Shown one piece after another: positions 1-6,810 of a DNA stretch of 33,950 nt. The DNA is from Cytophagaceae bacterium (GTDB taxonomy: Bacteria > Bacteroidota > Bacteroidia > Cytophagales > Spirosomataceae). Where the stretch lies: positions 112,123 through 146,072 of the forward strand of contig JAGOAA010000005.1 of NCBI GenBank assembly GCA_017984215.1. The letters run 5' to 3'. A program made the translations under genes and the position numbers. Position 1 is the stretch's first letter; each line of letters begins with the position of its first letter. The notes beneath the pieces were generated by a model that saw nothing but the letters and a program-made list of their open reading frames with translations, made no database searches and had not been told where the DNA came from.

Positions 1-9
1 AAACAAAAT

Positions 10-27
10 GACGCAATGAATTGCGTC
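10..27. terminator. Small palindrome upstream of the Rid-family gene
   Basis: The arms GACGCAA (10-16) and TTGCGTC (21-27) pair perfectly around a TGAA loop. Read on the minus strand it is followed by a T-rich stretch (complement of 1-8), so it may be a weak minus-strand terminator or a bidirectional one for a gene left of the window. The same arm sequence recurs at 552-570. Confidence 0.45.
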
Positions 28-45
28 AAATAAAACCCCACCACC

Positions 46-432
46 ATGTCACAAAGACTCAACATCTCCTCCGGTTCCCCATTTGAAGATACATTCGGTT
101 ATTGCCGTGCGGTAAAAACAGGAAACTTATTAGAAATTTCAGGTACAGTAGCTATCATCGATGCGGAAAAAGTTACCGCGGATGATTTCTATGCCCAAAC
201 GTATAACATCATCGAGCGTATCGCGGTAGTCTTGGAAGAAGCAGGATCATCGATTAAAGATGTCGTGCGTACACGCATCTTCACCACGGATATGTCACAG
301 CATTTAGAAATCGCCCGTGCCCATGCACACTTCTTTGGCGATGTAAAACCAACAACCGGTATCTACGAAATATCTGCCCTGATTGCTCCACAATACAAAG
401 TGGAAATCGAATTCACGGCGTGGGTGGGATAA
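46..432 (+). CDS. Rid (YjgF/YER057c/UK114) family protein lacking the catalytic Arg
   Basis: The 128-aa product has the full length and fold pattern of the Rid family, including the C-terminal KVEIEF strand at about 118-123. In RidA proper, an Arg (Arg105 in the enteric enzyme) within a P-x-R-S segment holds the carboxylate of imine or enamine substrates and is needed for deaminase activity. Here the matching segment reads PTTG (residues 102-105), so Thr replaces Arg. That places the protein with the Rid subfamilies that lack this residue, whose functions are mostly unknown, and argues against naming it ridA. The ATG at 46 gives a normal N-terminus. Only 45 bases lie upstream and no promoter element is visible there. 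The gene faces the end of the moaA-kinase operon. Family membership is clear; the lack of imine deaminase activity is inferred. Confidence 0.9.
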   Translation: MSQRLNISSGSPFEDTFGYCRAVKTGNLLEISGTVAIIDAEKVTADDFYAQTYNIIERIAVVLEEAGSSIKDVVRTRIFTTDMSQHLEIARAHAHFFGDVKPTTGIYEISALIAPQYKVEIEFTAWVG

Positions 433-436
433 TTTT

Positions 437-465
437 CTTTGGCAAAGCTCCTGGCTTTGCCAAAG
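437..465. repeat. Perfect 12-bp inverted repeat after the Rid gene
   Basis: CTTTGGCAAAGC (437-448) pairs with GCTTTGCCAAAG (454-465) around TCCTG. No T-run follows on the plus strand, so it is not a standard intrinsic terminator. Part of the arm (AGCTTTGCCAA) occurs again at 532-542. It could stabilise the 3' end of the Rid mRNA or be a dispersed palindromic repeat. Confidence 0.6.
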
Positions 466-544
466 CTATAAGTATGCTAGTGCAAGAAAACTAACAAATA
501 CAATTTATAGGCCAAATTGTGTAAAGCGTCAAGCTTTGCCAATG

Positions 545-570
545 AAAAAAAAGACGCAAGTATTGCGTCT
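545..570 (-). terminator. Intrinsic terminator of the moaA-kinase operon
   Basis: On the minus strand the arms AGACGCAA and TTGCGTCT (552-559 with 563-570, loop of 3) form a hairpin directly followed by eight T (complement of A545-A552). It lies 30 bases past the kinase stop codon. Its arms share the GACGCAA core with the palindrome at 10-27. Confidence 0.75.
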
Positions 571-583
571 CTACAATTCCAAG

Positions 584-615
584 GTCCAACGTCTAAGGTC
601 TAACGACTAACGTCT
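584..615. repeat. Degenerate heptamer tandem repeat, consensus GTCTAAC
   Basis: Successive units read GTCCAAC, GTCTAAG, GTCTAAC, GACTAAC and GTCT. The tract covers the stop codon and last codons of the kinase gene on the minus strand (600-615), so the final residues DVSR are translated from repeat units. Confidence 0.65.
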
Positions 616-1589
616 ATTTTTGCCGCCTCCCTCTTCAACAAATTCACATCAATCGGCACCACGCCTAAAGACTCACACACCAAACCTCCGCCTAAGTTCG
701 CGAGTTCAGCGATTTGCGCGGGACTAGCTCCCGCCGCCAACGCACATGCGGCAATCGAAATCACCGTATCCCCCGCGCCAGAAACATCGGCTATCTGACG
801 AATATGCGCCGGAATAGCTACCTGCTCGGAACGGAAATCCATGTACACGCCACGCTCGGAAAGCGTCACAAATAAGCCTTCAAAACCTTGCGATTCTTTA
901 AATTTTTTCACGGTTGCCGGCAAGGCCAAAGCACTTAAATCCGATGCATCCAAGCCCAAACCATCCCGCAACTCATGTAAATTCGGCTTAAACAAGGTCG
1001 CCCCTTGGTAAGCAAAAAAGTTCTTTTTCTTCGGATCCACGACGGTAGGAATTCCCGCCACACGAGCCAATCCCATCACTTCCTGAATCAAACCCTCGCT
1101 CAATACTCCTTTGTCGTAATCCTCAAAAATAATGACATCCACGTTTGAAATAGCTGCTTTAACCGCCGCTACCAGCGATGCTTCTGAAGCAGATGAAATC
1201 GCTTTCTCCGTCTCCGAGTCTACCCGAATTAATTGTTGGGACCCCGCAATCACACGCTCTTTGACGGTCGTAGGCCGACCAGCTTCTTGGATAATTCCAT
1301 CCACCGATAAACCTGCTTCAGACAAAATCGAGATAAGAGACTGCCCCGTCGCATCATCCCCGATGACCGAGAAAACGATCGGTTTGGCACCCAAACTCGC
1401 GACATTCAACACCACATTACCTGCGCCACCTAATCGCGATTCACGCTTCACGACATTCACCACCGGCACGGGTGCCTCCGGCGAAATACGCGTTACCTTT
1501 CCCCACGTGTAGGCATCCACCATGAGATCCCCGATCACCATGACCCGCAGCTTCGAAAAGCCATCAATAATTTCAGCTAATACGCTCAT
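600..1589 (-). CDS. PfkB-family kinase, D-glycero-beta-D-manno-heptose-7-phosphate kinase type
   Basis: The 329-aa protein matches the kinase half of HldE/RfaE, which phosphorylates heptose-7-phosphate at C1 in the ADP-heptose route to LPS core. Ribokinase-family marks are visible: the GGAGNV glycine motif at 54-59 and ADVSGAGDT at 267-275 with catalytic base Asp274. The opening GDLMVDAYTWGKVTRISPEAP is typical of the heptose kinase branch. No nucleotidyltransferase domain follows, so this is a stand-alone kinase and the adenylyltransferase must be elsewhere. The start is well supported: a perfect AGGAGG lies 7 bases upstream, inside the last codons of moaA, and the genes are 3 bases apart. 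The last residues come from a heptamer repeat tract. Sugar specificity is inferred; another PfkB kinase remains possible. Confidence 0.85.
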   Translation of the reverse strand: MSVLAEIIDGFSKLRVMVIGDLMVDAYTWGKVTRISPEAPVPVVNVVKRESRLGGAGNVVLNVASLGAKPIVFSVIGDDATGQSLISILSEAGLSVDGIIQEAGRPTTVKERVIAGSQQLIRVDSETEKAISSASEASLVAAVKAAISNVDVIIFEDYDKGVLSEGLIQEVMGLARVAGIPTVVDPKKKNFFAYQGATLFKPNLHELRDGLGLDASDLSALALPATVKKFKESQGFEGLFVTLSERGVYMDFRSEQVAIPAHIRQIADVSGAGDTVISIAACALAAGASPAQIAELANLGGGLVCESLGVVPIDVNLLKREAAKIDVSR

Positions 1590-1592
1590 AAA

Positions 1593-2588
1593 TTAACCTC
1601 CTATAGTCGTCATCGATTCATTGATCACGCCCTTTCTATTTTTTTCAGCCTCAAAACCATCGAGAGGCCGCTTTTGGTATAATCCCAACAATACTTCCCG
1701 TAACTCCTCATCCGAAATTCCCTTGCGAAGATACGCTTTCAAATCAAAAACGCCATCATCGTATAAACAGGTTTTCACCTGCCCTTTGGCCGTTAAACGA
1801 ACCCGATTACAGGTTCCACAGAACGTACGAGAAAATGCAGCAATAATCCCTACATCACCTAGATGACCCGGAATTTCGTAACGATTCGCCGTTTCGCCTC
1901 CGCGCATCAGCACCGATTTCATATCCGGATAGACCGATTTCAATTCCTTCAAAATTCGTTCATGGTTCCAAAACAAAGTCCCTTCCACCAAACCCGAACC
2001 ATTAAATGGCATCTCCTCAATATACCGCACCGAAACAGGCAGGTCTTTGGTCAAAGCCGCCAAAGCCAAAATATCTTGCTCATTCTGACCCTTCATCACC
2101 ACGGCATTGATTTTTACCTCAAATCCTTCAGCCACCAAGCGCAATAAGTTTTGGAAGACAATCTCGTAATCATCCCGACGGGTTATCTGCTTAAATCGAT
2201 CGCGATCCAAAGCATCCAAACTCAAATTCACCGAGCGAATACCCAAGGACTTTAATTGATCGATATATTCCCCAATCAGCACCCCATTGCTCGTCAAACA
2301 AATCTCCAAACCCTCCAAAGCCGAAATTTCCGTCAGAAAATCCATCAATCCATTCCGAACAAAAGGCTCTCCTCCCGTTATCCGAACTTTGTTAATTCCC
2401 ATGCCATACATCACCCGCACCACCCGCGACATCTCTGCCCAGGTCAACAATTCCCGCTCCGGCATGTAGACAATCCCCTCCGCTGGCATGCAATACGAAC
2501 AACGTAAATTGCATCGGTCCGTCACCGCGAGACGTAAATACGTCATCGGCCGACCGTGATTATCCAAGAGTTGATTATCTTTATACAT
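1593..2588 (-). CDS. moaA: GTP 3',8-cyclase MoaA (molybdenum cofactor biosynthesis)
   Basis: This 331-aa radical SAM enzyme converts GTP to 3',8-cyclo-GTP, the first step of molybdopterin synthesis. The N-terminal cluster motif CNLRCSYC gives Cys26, Cys30 and Cys33 for the SAM-binding [4Fe-4S] cluster, followed by ITGGEP for SAM. The second, substrate-binding cluster is provided by Cys257, Cys260 and Cys274 in the segment beginning FCGTCNRVRL. The chain ends in GlyGly, as MoaA enzymes need for activity. Length is normal. It is divergent from moaD, 23 bases away, and is followed on the same strand by a sugar kinase that is unrelated in function. No moaC, moaE, mogA or moeA is in the window. 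Confidence 0.97.
   Translation of the reverse strand: MYKDNQLLDNHGRPMTYLRLAVTDRCNLRCSYCMPAEGIVYMPERELLTWAEMSRVVRVMYGMGINKVRITGGEPFVRNGLMDFLTEISALEGLEICLTSNGVLIGEYIDQLKSLGIRSVNLSLDALDRDRFKQITRRDDYEIVFQNLLRLVAEGFEVKINAVVMKGQNEQDILALAALTKDLPVSVRYIEEMPFNGSGLVEGTLFWNHERILKELKSVYPDMKSVLMRGGETANRYEIPGHLGDVGIIAAFSRTFCGTCNRVRLTAKGQVKTCLYDDGVFDLKAYLRKGISDEELREVLLGLYQKRPLDGFEAEKNRKGVINESMTTIGG
1597..1602 (-). promoter_or_regulatory. Shine-Dalgarno AGGAGG inside the 3' end of moaA
   Basis: The codons ATA GGA GGT for the terminal Ile-Gly-Gly of MoaA read AGGAGG on the minus strand, 7 bases before the ATG of the downstream kinase. A perfect Shine-Dalgarno is uncommon in Bacteroidota, and here it fixes the kinase start and suggests translational coupling. 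Confidence 0.7.
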
Positions 2589-2611
2589 TAGTCTCGCAAA
2601 TTACGAAAAAT

Positions 2612-2857
2612 ATGGCCACCTATACCCTGCTTCTGTTTGGCATTTGCCGCGATCTTCTAAAAAAAGATGAAATAAGCATCGAAACGCAGGAGCTCGTAGA
2701 TGCCGAAACGCTTTTAAGCTTGACGAAAAACACCTTTCCCGAGCTCAGCAATTTGCCTTCCTTGCGCCTGGCGGCCGACCACCATTTCCCAAAACCCGAT
2801 TTCATCATCGAGGAACGCATGGAAATCGCCTTGATTCCACCGGTTTCTGGCGGATAA
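2612..2857 (+). CDS. moaD: Molybdopterin synthase small subunit MoaD
   Basis: The 81-aa product has the size of MoaD, the ubiquitin-like sulfur carrier of molybdopterin synthase. It shows the N-terminal beta strand YTLLLFGICRDL, the middle segment spaced like family members, and the obligatory C-terminal GlyGly in IPPVSGG, which is adenylated and thiocarboxylated. It is divergent from moaA, giving a shared 23-base intergenic region, and lies 61 bases before nuoL. Its partner MoaE and the activating MoeB are not visible here. The family is secure mainly through the C-terminal motif, the length and the moaA neighbour. Confidence 0.9.
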   Translation: MATYTLLLFGICRDLLKKDEISIETQELVDAETLLSLTKNTFPELSNLPSLRLAADHHFPKPDFIIEERMEIALIPPVSGG

Positions 2858-2893
2858 TTGCCCCTGATTCCCTACAAAATCAGTAGATTATTT

Positions 2894-2901
2894 TATCTTT
2901 G
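2894..2901 (+). promoter_or_regulatory. Bacteroidota -7 promoter element before nuoL
   Basis: TATCTTTG fits the TAnnTTTG consensus and would start transcription about 10 bases before the nuoL ATG. A convincing -33 TTG at the usual spacing is not seen. Confidence 0.55.
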
Positions 2902-2918
2902 CTTCCTTAAACGCTTTT

Positions 2919-4778
2919 ATGCCTGTACAAACGATTTTTTTAGCGCTGCTCATCTTGCCTTGGCTTTCCGCCGGCTTGATTGCGTTGCTCCCTAAAAAAG
3001 TCCAAGTCAATACCTCCATCGTATTGGCGGGAATATTTACCTACCTCGCATTCAAAGTGGGCCACATGCCCGAGAACATCACGAGCTACCCGTGGTTCGA
3101 CCTGGGTGGCAAGGCAATTGCGGCTAGTTTTTGGGTAACAAAATCCGCACAATTATTGCTTTTATTGGTCAGTATTGTTGCCTTATTTGTCCAAATTTTC
3201 TCGAAATCTTACCTCGCTGAAGACGCCAACATAGGGCGATATTACAGCTATTTGCATGTATTCATCGGGTCCATGACACTCCTCGTGCTCACCGACCAAA
3301 TCTATATCTTTTACGGTGCCTGGGAATTAGTAGGTGCTTGCTCCTATCTGTTAATTAGCTTTTGGCATCAAAAAGAAGCGCCAATCAAAGCAGCAAAAAA
3401 AGCATTTCTGTTGAACCGAATCGGGGACATTGCCTTGCTTTTTGGTTTAATTGGCCTAGCGAATTACTTCGGAACTTCTGTCTTTTCGGGTATGCATGGC
3501 AGCGCTCCTGCGCTTATTGGCATTGCGGTAATTATGGGAGGAATCGGTAAATCGGCCCAATTTCCCTTGATGTCCTGGTTGCCGGATGCGATGGAAGGTC
3601 CTACACCGGCCTCCGCATTAATTCACGCGGCAACGATGGTTGCGGCCGGGGTATTTGTGGGCATCCGCGTATTCCCATTCATCGGAGAAGAAGCGCATTT
3701 GTTCATGGGTGTGATTGGTGCGATTTCGCTCGTATCAGGTGCATTTTTTGCCCTATTTCAAAACGACATCAAAAAGGCTTTGGCCTATTCGACCATTTCG
3801 CAATTAGGCTTAATGTGGCTGGGCATGGGATCCAGCGCCTCGCTATTCCACCTTTACGCACACGGCATTTTCAAGGCAGGACTTTTCCTAACAGCTGGCT
3901 CGGTGATTCATTATTTGCACCATCAAAAAGCGACGCATCATACAGATGCACAAAGTCTTCTCAACATGGGAGGCTTGCGGAAACAATTGCCGCTGAGCTT
4001 TATTGCCTACCTGATTTTTGGTGCAGGAATGTTGGGTATTCCCTTCACGAGTGGATTTTACAGCAAGGAAAATATTGCGGGATTCTTGTGGGATTCGGCG
4101 CAGCATAGTGCCTATGCAAATTATTATTATGTGCTTTTAGGGGCTTTAGCGCTAGGCATGGTGTTGACGGCGACGTACATGTGCCGACAAATCTATTTGA
4201 TTTTCTTAGGCCAAAACCGTGGCGGGCACACACTCGAAAAATCACATACGGAATGGTTGCAAGTTTTACCGATTAGCTTACTGATTTTCTTGAGCCTATT
4301 TTTCTGGATTTCGCTAAATCCAATGGACGCGCATCATTCGGTATTTCTAGCCTTTTTTCACATTAACAATTATCACATACCTGGATTTTGGTTGGGCATC
4401 ACGGCAGGTTCTTGGATCCTCGGACTAGGAATTACCTACCTGACATGCCGCTGGGTTCCACAAACAAATTATCAATTCCTTGGATTTATGTGGCCATCAG
4501 CCTATAGGTTGGCTTGGTATATCGGCCAACAAATGCAGCGATTCGACGCGCGCATCGTCGACAGAATCGTCGTTAAATTCACGGAATTACAAGTAATCAT
4601 CGCCCACCTGAGTGCCTGGGCCGACAAACACCTCGTAGATGGGTCTGTTAGTCTGATTGCATCCATCAGTCGTGGCTTAAGCGCACGTTTACGAACTTGG
4701 CAGTCGGCGCAATTGCACCGCTACTGGTTTTGGGTATTCTTCACATTGGTTTTCATCCTAATTTACCTTTTGTATTAA
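2919..4778 (+). CDS. nuoL: NADH-quinone oxidoreductase subunit L (NuoL-like antiporter subunit)
   Basis: This 619-aa multi-pass membrane protein is an antiporter-type subunit of respiratory complex I that moves protons. Expected charged residues are present: Glu136 in WELVGACSYLL (TM5) and Lys211 in GGIGKSAQFPL (TM7), followed by WLPDAMEGPTPASALIHAATMVAAGVF with the conserved His. The C-terminal segment around ADKHLVDG and a last hydrophobic helix match the long lateral-helix tail of NuoL, so it is not a shorter DabB- or Mrp-type paralogue. The stop and the next start share TAATG. No other complex I genes except nuoM are in the window, so either the nuo genes are split in this genome or this pair serves another complex. 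Confidence 0.9.
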   Translation: MPVQTIFLALLILPWLSAGLIALLPKKVQVNTSIVLAGIFTYLAFKVGHMPENITSYPWFDLGGKAIAASFWVTKSAQLLLLLVSIVALFVQIFSKSYLAEDANIGRYYSYLHVFIGSMTLLVLTDQIYIFYGAWELVGACSYLLISFWHQKEAPIKAAKKAFLLNRIGDIALLFGLIGLANYFGTSVFSGMHGSAPALIGIAVIMGGIGKSAQFPLMSWLPDAMEGPTPASALIHAATMVAAGVFVGIRVFPFIGEEAHLFMGVIGAISLVSGAFFALFQNDIKKALAYSTISQLGLMWLGMGSSASLFHLYAHGIFKAGLFLTAGSVIHYLHHQKATHHTDAQSLLNMGGLRKQLPLSFIAYLIFGAGMLGIPFTSGFYSKENIAGFLWDSAQHSAYANYYYVLLGALALGMVLTATYMCRQIYLIFLGQNRGGHTLEKSHTEWLQVLPISLLIFLSLFFWISLNPMDAHHSVFLAFFHINNYHIPGFWLGITAGSWILGLGITYLTCRWVPQTNYQFLGFMWPSAYRLAWYIGQQMQRFDARIVDRIVVKFTELQVIIAHLSAWADKHLVDGSVSLIASISRGLSARLRTWQSAQLHRYWFWVFFTLVFILIYLLY

Positions 4779-6436
4779 TGGGAAACTTATCATACATCAT
4801 TCTATTGCCGCTAATTGCCTCACTCGTGGTTGGGTTTGGGAAATTAGGCGCAAGCTATACAAGGCTAGTAGCCATCGCGGTCATCGGTATTCAATTGCTT
4901 GTCTTGGCGAAAATCGCTTTGGTTTTTGACCCAACACACAATGGGTTTCAACTAACGGAATCCTTCGATTGGATACATTTAAACTTGGGAAGCCTGGGAC
5001 ATTTTGTATCCAAATATTCCCTTGGCGTCGATGGACTAAGCATCGGGTTGATCTTACTAACGGGTCTAATAAGCTTCGTGGCTTTATGGAACTCCAAAGA
5101 CATCCACGAGAAAATCGAGGGTTATTATGCCTTGGTCTTATTACTGAACGCATCCTTGATGGGTTGCTTTGTTGCGCGGGACATGTTATTGTTCTACGTC
5201 TTCTTTGAATTCATGTTATTGCCGATGTATTTCCTAATCGGAATATGGGGAGGCCCTCGACGGAATTATGCATCCTTGAAGTTTTTCATTTATACCTTAG
5301 TGGGCTCGCTTTTCATTCTGATCGTCATGTTGGGAATCGCGTTGGCCTACATGGATCCGTATGAAACGGCATTGTCTTTGCAGAAATTAGGCGTCAACCA
5401 AGGCTTTGGCATCGAGGCATTGCAATCCATGCAAACGGCTTTAGCTGCCCATGAAATTGCGCCTAACCAAATTGTGCACAGCTTTGATTTACAAGTGTTA
5501 AGTGATCCAAAAAACTGCCAACCGAATAACCTATTCAGTCCACAATCGGGGTTCTTATTAGGAGGATTATCGGGACGTGCCTGGGGATTCTGGTTATTGT
5601 TTATTGGCTTCGCCATCAAATTACCTTTGGTTCCTTTGCACACGTGGCTACCCGATGCACACGTGGAAGCACCCACGCCTATCTCTGTTTTATTGGCTGG
5701 GGTCTTGTTGAAAATAGGGGCTTATGGCTGGTTGCGCATGGCGATTCCGTTTTTCCCGACGGAGGCCGTTGACGCGGCAGGCATCATGGCCGGATTAGGA
5801 GTCCTGTCCATTATTTATGGAGCATACAATGCCTTGGCCATGACGGATTTGAAGAAATTGGTTGCCTATTCTTCCGTGTCCCACATGGGATTTGTTTTGG
5901 TCGGAATCGCGTCCTTCACCCCAGAAGGTTGGCAGGGAGCAATCTTTCAGTTATTATCCCATGGAATTTTATCATCCCTATTATTCTTGATGGTGGGTGT
6001 GTTATACAGTCGGACAGGCAATCGCCAAATCGATAATTTCGCTGGCCTTGCCACGAAAATGCCTTGGTTTACGGTGGTATCCGGTATTGCGATTTTCGCA
6101 TCCTTGGGTCTACCAGGATTCTCTGGATTCATCGGCGAATTCTTCAGTTTGATGGGAGCCTTCACAAGTACACATTTAACACCGATCTATGCGATTCTCG
6201 GTGCACTGGGAATTTTATTGGGTGCCGGTTATTTATTATGGACCTTCCAAAAGATCTATTTGGGTAGCTATTTTGTTCGCGAAAGCACCTGGGAATTGCC
6301 CGACTTAACGATCCTTGAAAAGTTCAGTCTTTTCGGTCTAGGCATCTTGAGCATCATTTTCGGAATTTTCCCGGGAATCATTTTTGAGCTAAGTGAAATT
6401 TTCGTAACTAACAGTTTGAATTTACTATTTCACTGA
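4778..6436 (+). CDS. nuoM: NADH-quinone oxidoreductase subunit M (NuoM-like antiporter subunit)
   Basis: The frame stays open upstream to 4697, but the ATG at 4778 overlapping the nuoL stop (TAATG) gives the natural hydrophobic start MGNLSYIILLPLIA and a 552-aa protein. Complex I proton-path residues are visible: Glu144 in YVFFEFMLLPMYFLIG and Lys281 in FAIKLPLVPLHTWLPDAHVEAPTPIS. In the E. coli protein the equivalents are Glu144 and Lys234, so about 47 extra residues lie between TM5 and TM7. The extra segment (about 191-268) is mostly polar and contains one Cys. The stop overlaps the start of the next gene (ATGA). Role: proton pumping coupled to quinone reduction, as far as it works in complex I. 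Confidence 0.9.
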   Translation: MGNLSYIILLPLIASLVVGFGKLGASYTRLVAIAVIGIQLLVLAKIALVFDPTHNGFQLTESFDWIHLNLGSLGHFVSKYSLGVDGLSIGLILLTGLISFVALWNSKDIHEKIEGYYALVLLLNASLMGCFVARDMLLFYVFFEFMLLPMYFLIGIWGGPRRNYASLKFFIYTLVGSLFILIVMLGIALAYMDPYETALSLQKLGVNQGFGIEALQSMQTALAAHEIAPNQIVHSFDLQVLSDPKNCQPNNLFSPQSGFLLGGLSGRAWGFWLLFIGFAIKLPLVPLHTWLPDAHVEAPTPISVLLAGVLLKIGAYGWLRMAIPFFPTEAVDAAGIMAGLGVLSIIYGAYNALAMTDLKKLVAYSSVSHMGFVLVGIASFTPEGWQGAIFQLLSHGILSSLLFLMVGVLYSRTGNRQIDNFAGLATKMPWFTVVSGIAIFASLGLPGFSGFIGEFFSLMGAFTSTHLTPIYAILGALGILLGAGYLLWTFQKIYLGSYFVRESTWELPDLTILEKFSLFGLGILSIIFGIFPGIIFELSEIFVTNSLNLLFH

Positions 6437-6792
6437 TGAACTCGAACATACTTCCCCAATTGGCTAGTTTAGATTTGGCAGAAGCCAATGCCCTCACGCC
6501 GATTCTACAGGGGATGTCGGAGAACCAACAAACCCAGTTCATGTCGATTTACTTGAGCAAGCGCCGGGATCCGGTATTGATTCTTGTGTGTACCTTGGCG
6601 GGCTTTGTTTGCTTTGCTGGCTTACAACGCTTCATCACGGATCGAATCGGTTTGGGATTGCTCTATTTTTTTACGGGTGGATTTTTATTGGTCGGTACGA
6701 TTATTGACCTATTTCGATATAAATCGATTGCAGAAGCATACAATGCAAAAATTGCTTACCAAACGGCGAGCATGCTTGCTAATTTCAATTAA
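6436..6792 (+). CDS. TM2-domain membrane protein
   Basis: The 118-aa protein has a polar N-terminal half (about 1-45) and two hydrophobic segments at about 47-66 and 72-92, joined by a turn rich in Gly and basic residues, ending in LVGTIIDLFRY. This order (helix, GLQRF, GLGLLYFFTGG, helix, Asp-Leu-Phe) matches the TM2 domain. The function of bacterial TM2 proteins is not established. Its ATG overlaps the nuoM stop by ATGA, so it is translated from the same message; whether it relates to the NuoLM complex is unknown. The polar N-terminal part shows no motif I recognise. Confidence 0.75.
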   Translation: MNSNILPQLASLDLAEANALTPILQGMSENQQTQFMSIYLSKRRDPVLILVCTLAGFVCFAGLQRFITDRIGLGLLYFFTGGFLLVGTIIDLFRYKSIAEAYNAKIAYQTASMLANFN

Positions 6793-6810
6793 ACCTATCA
6801 AACAAAGACT

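Noticed and set aside
383-610. Possible small gene after the Rid gene
   Set aside because: It overlaps the Rid gene out of frame and runs through hairpins and the heptamer repeat; no protein-like features.
4697-4777. Upstream extension of nuoM by 27 codons
   Set aside because: It overlaps the nuoL end by 82 bases; the ATG at 4778 overlapping the nuoL stop gives a normal N-terminus.
2919-6436. DabAB or Mrp-type ion or bicarbonate transporter instead of NuoLM
   Set aside because: No DUF2309 (DabA) or Mrp partner is present, and the first protein has the long NuoL-type C-terminal lateral helix.
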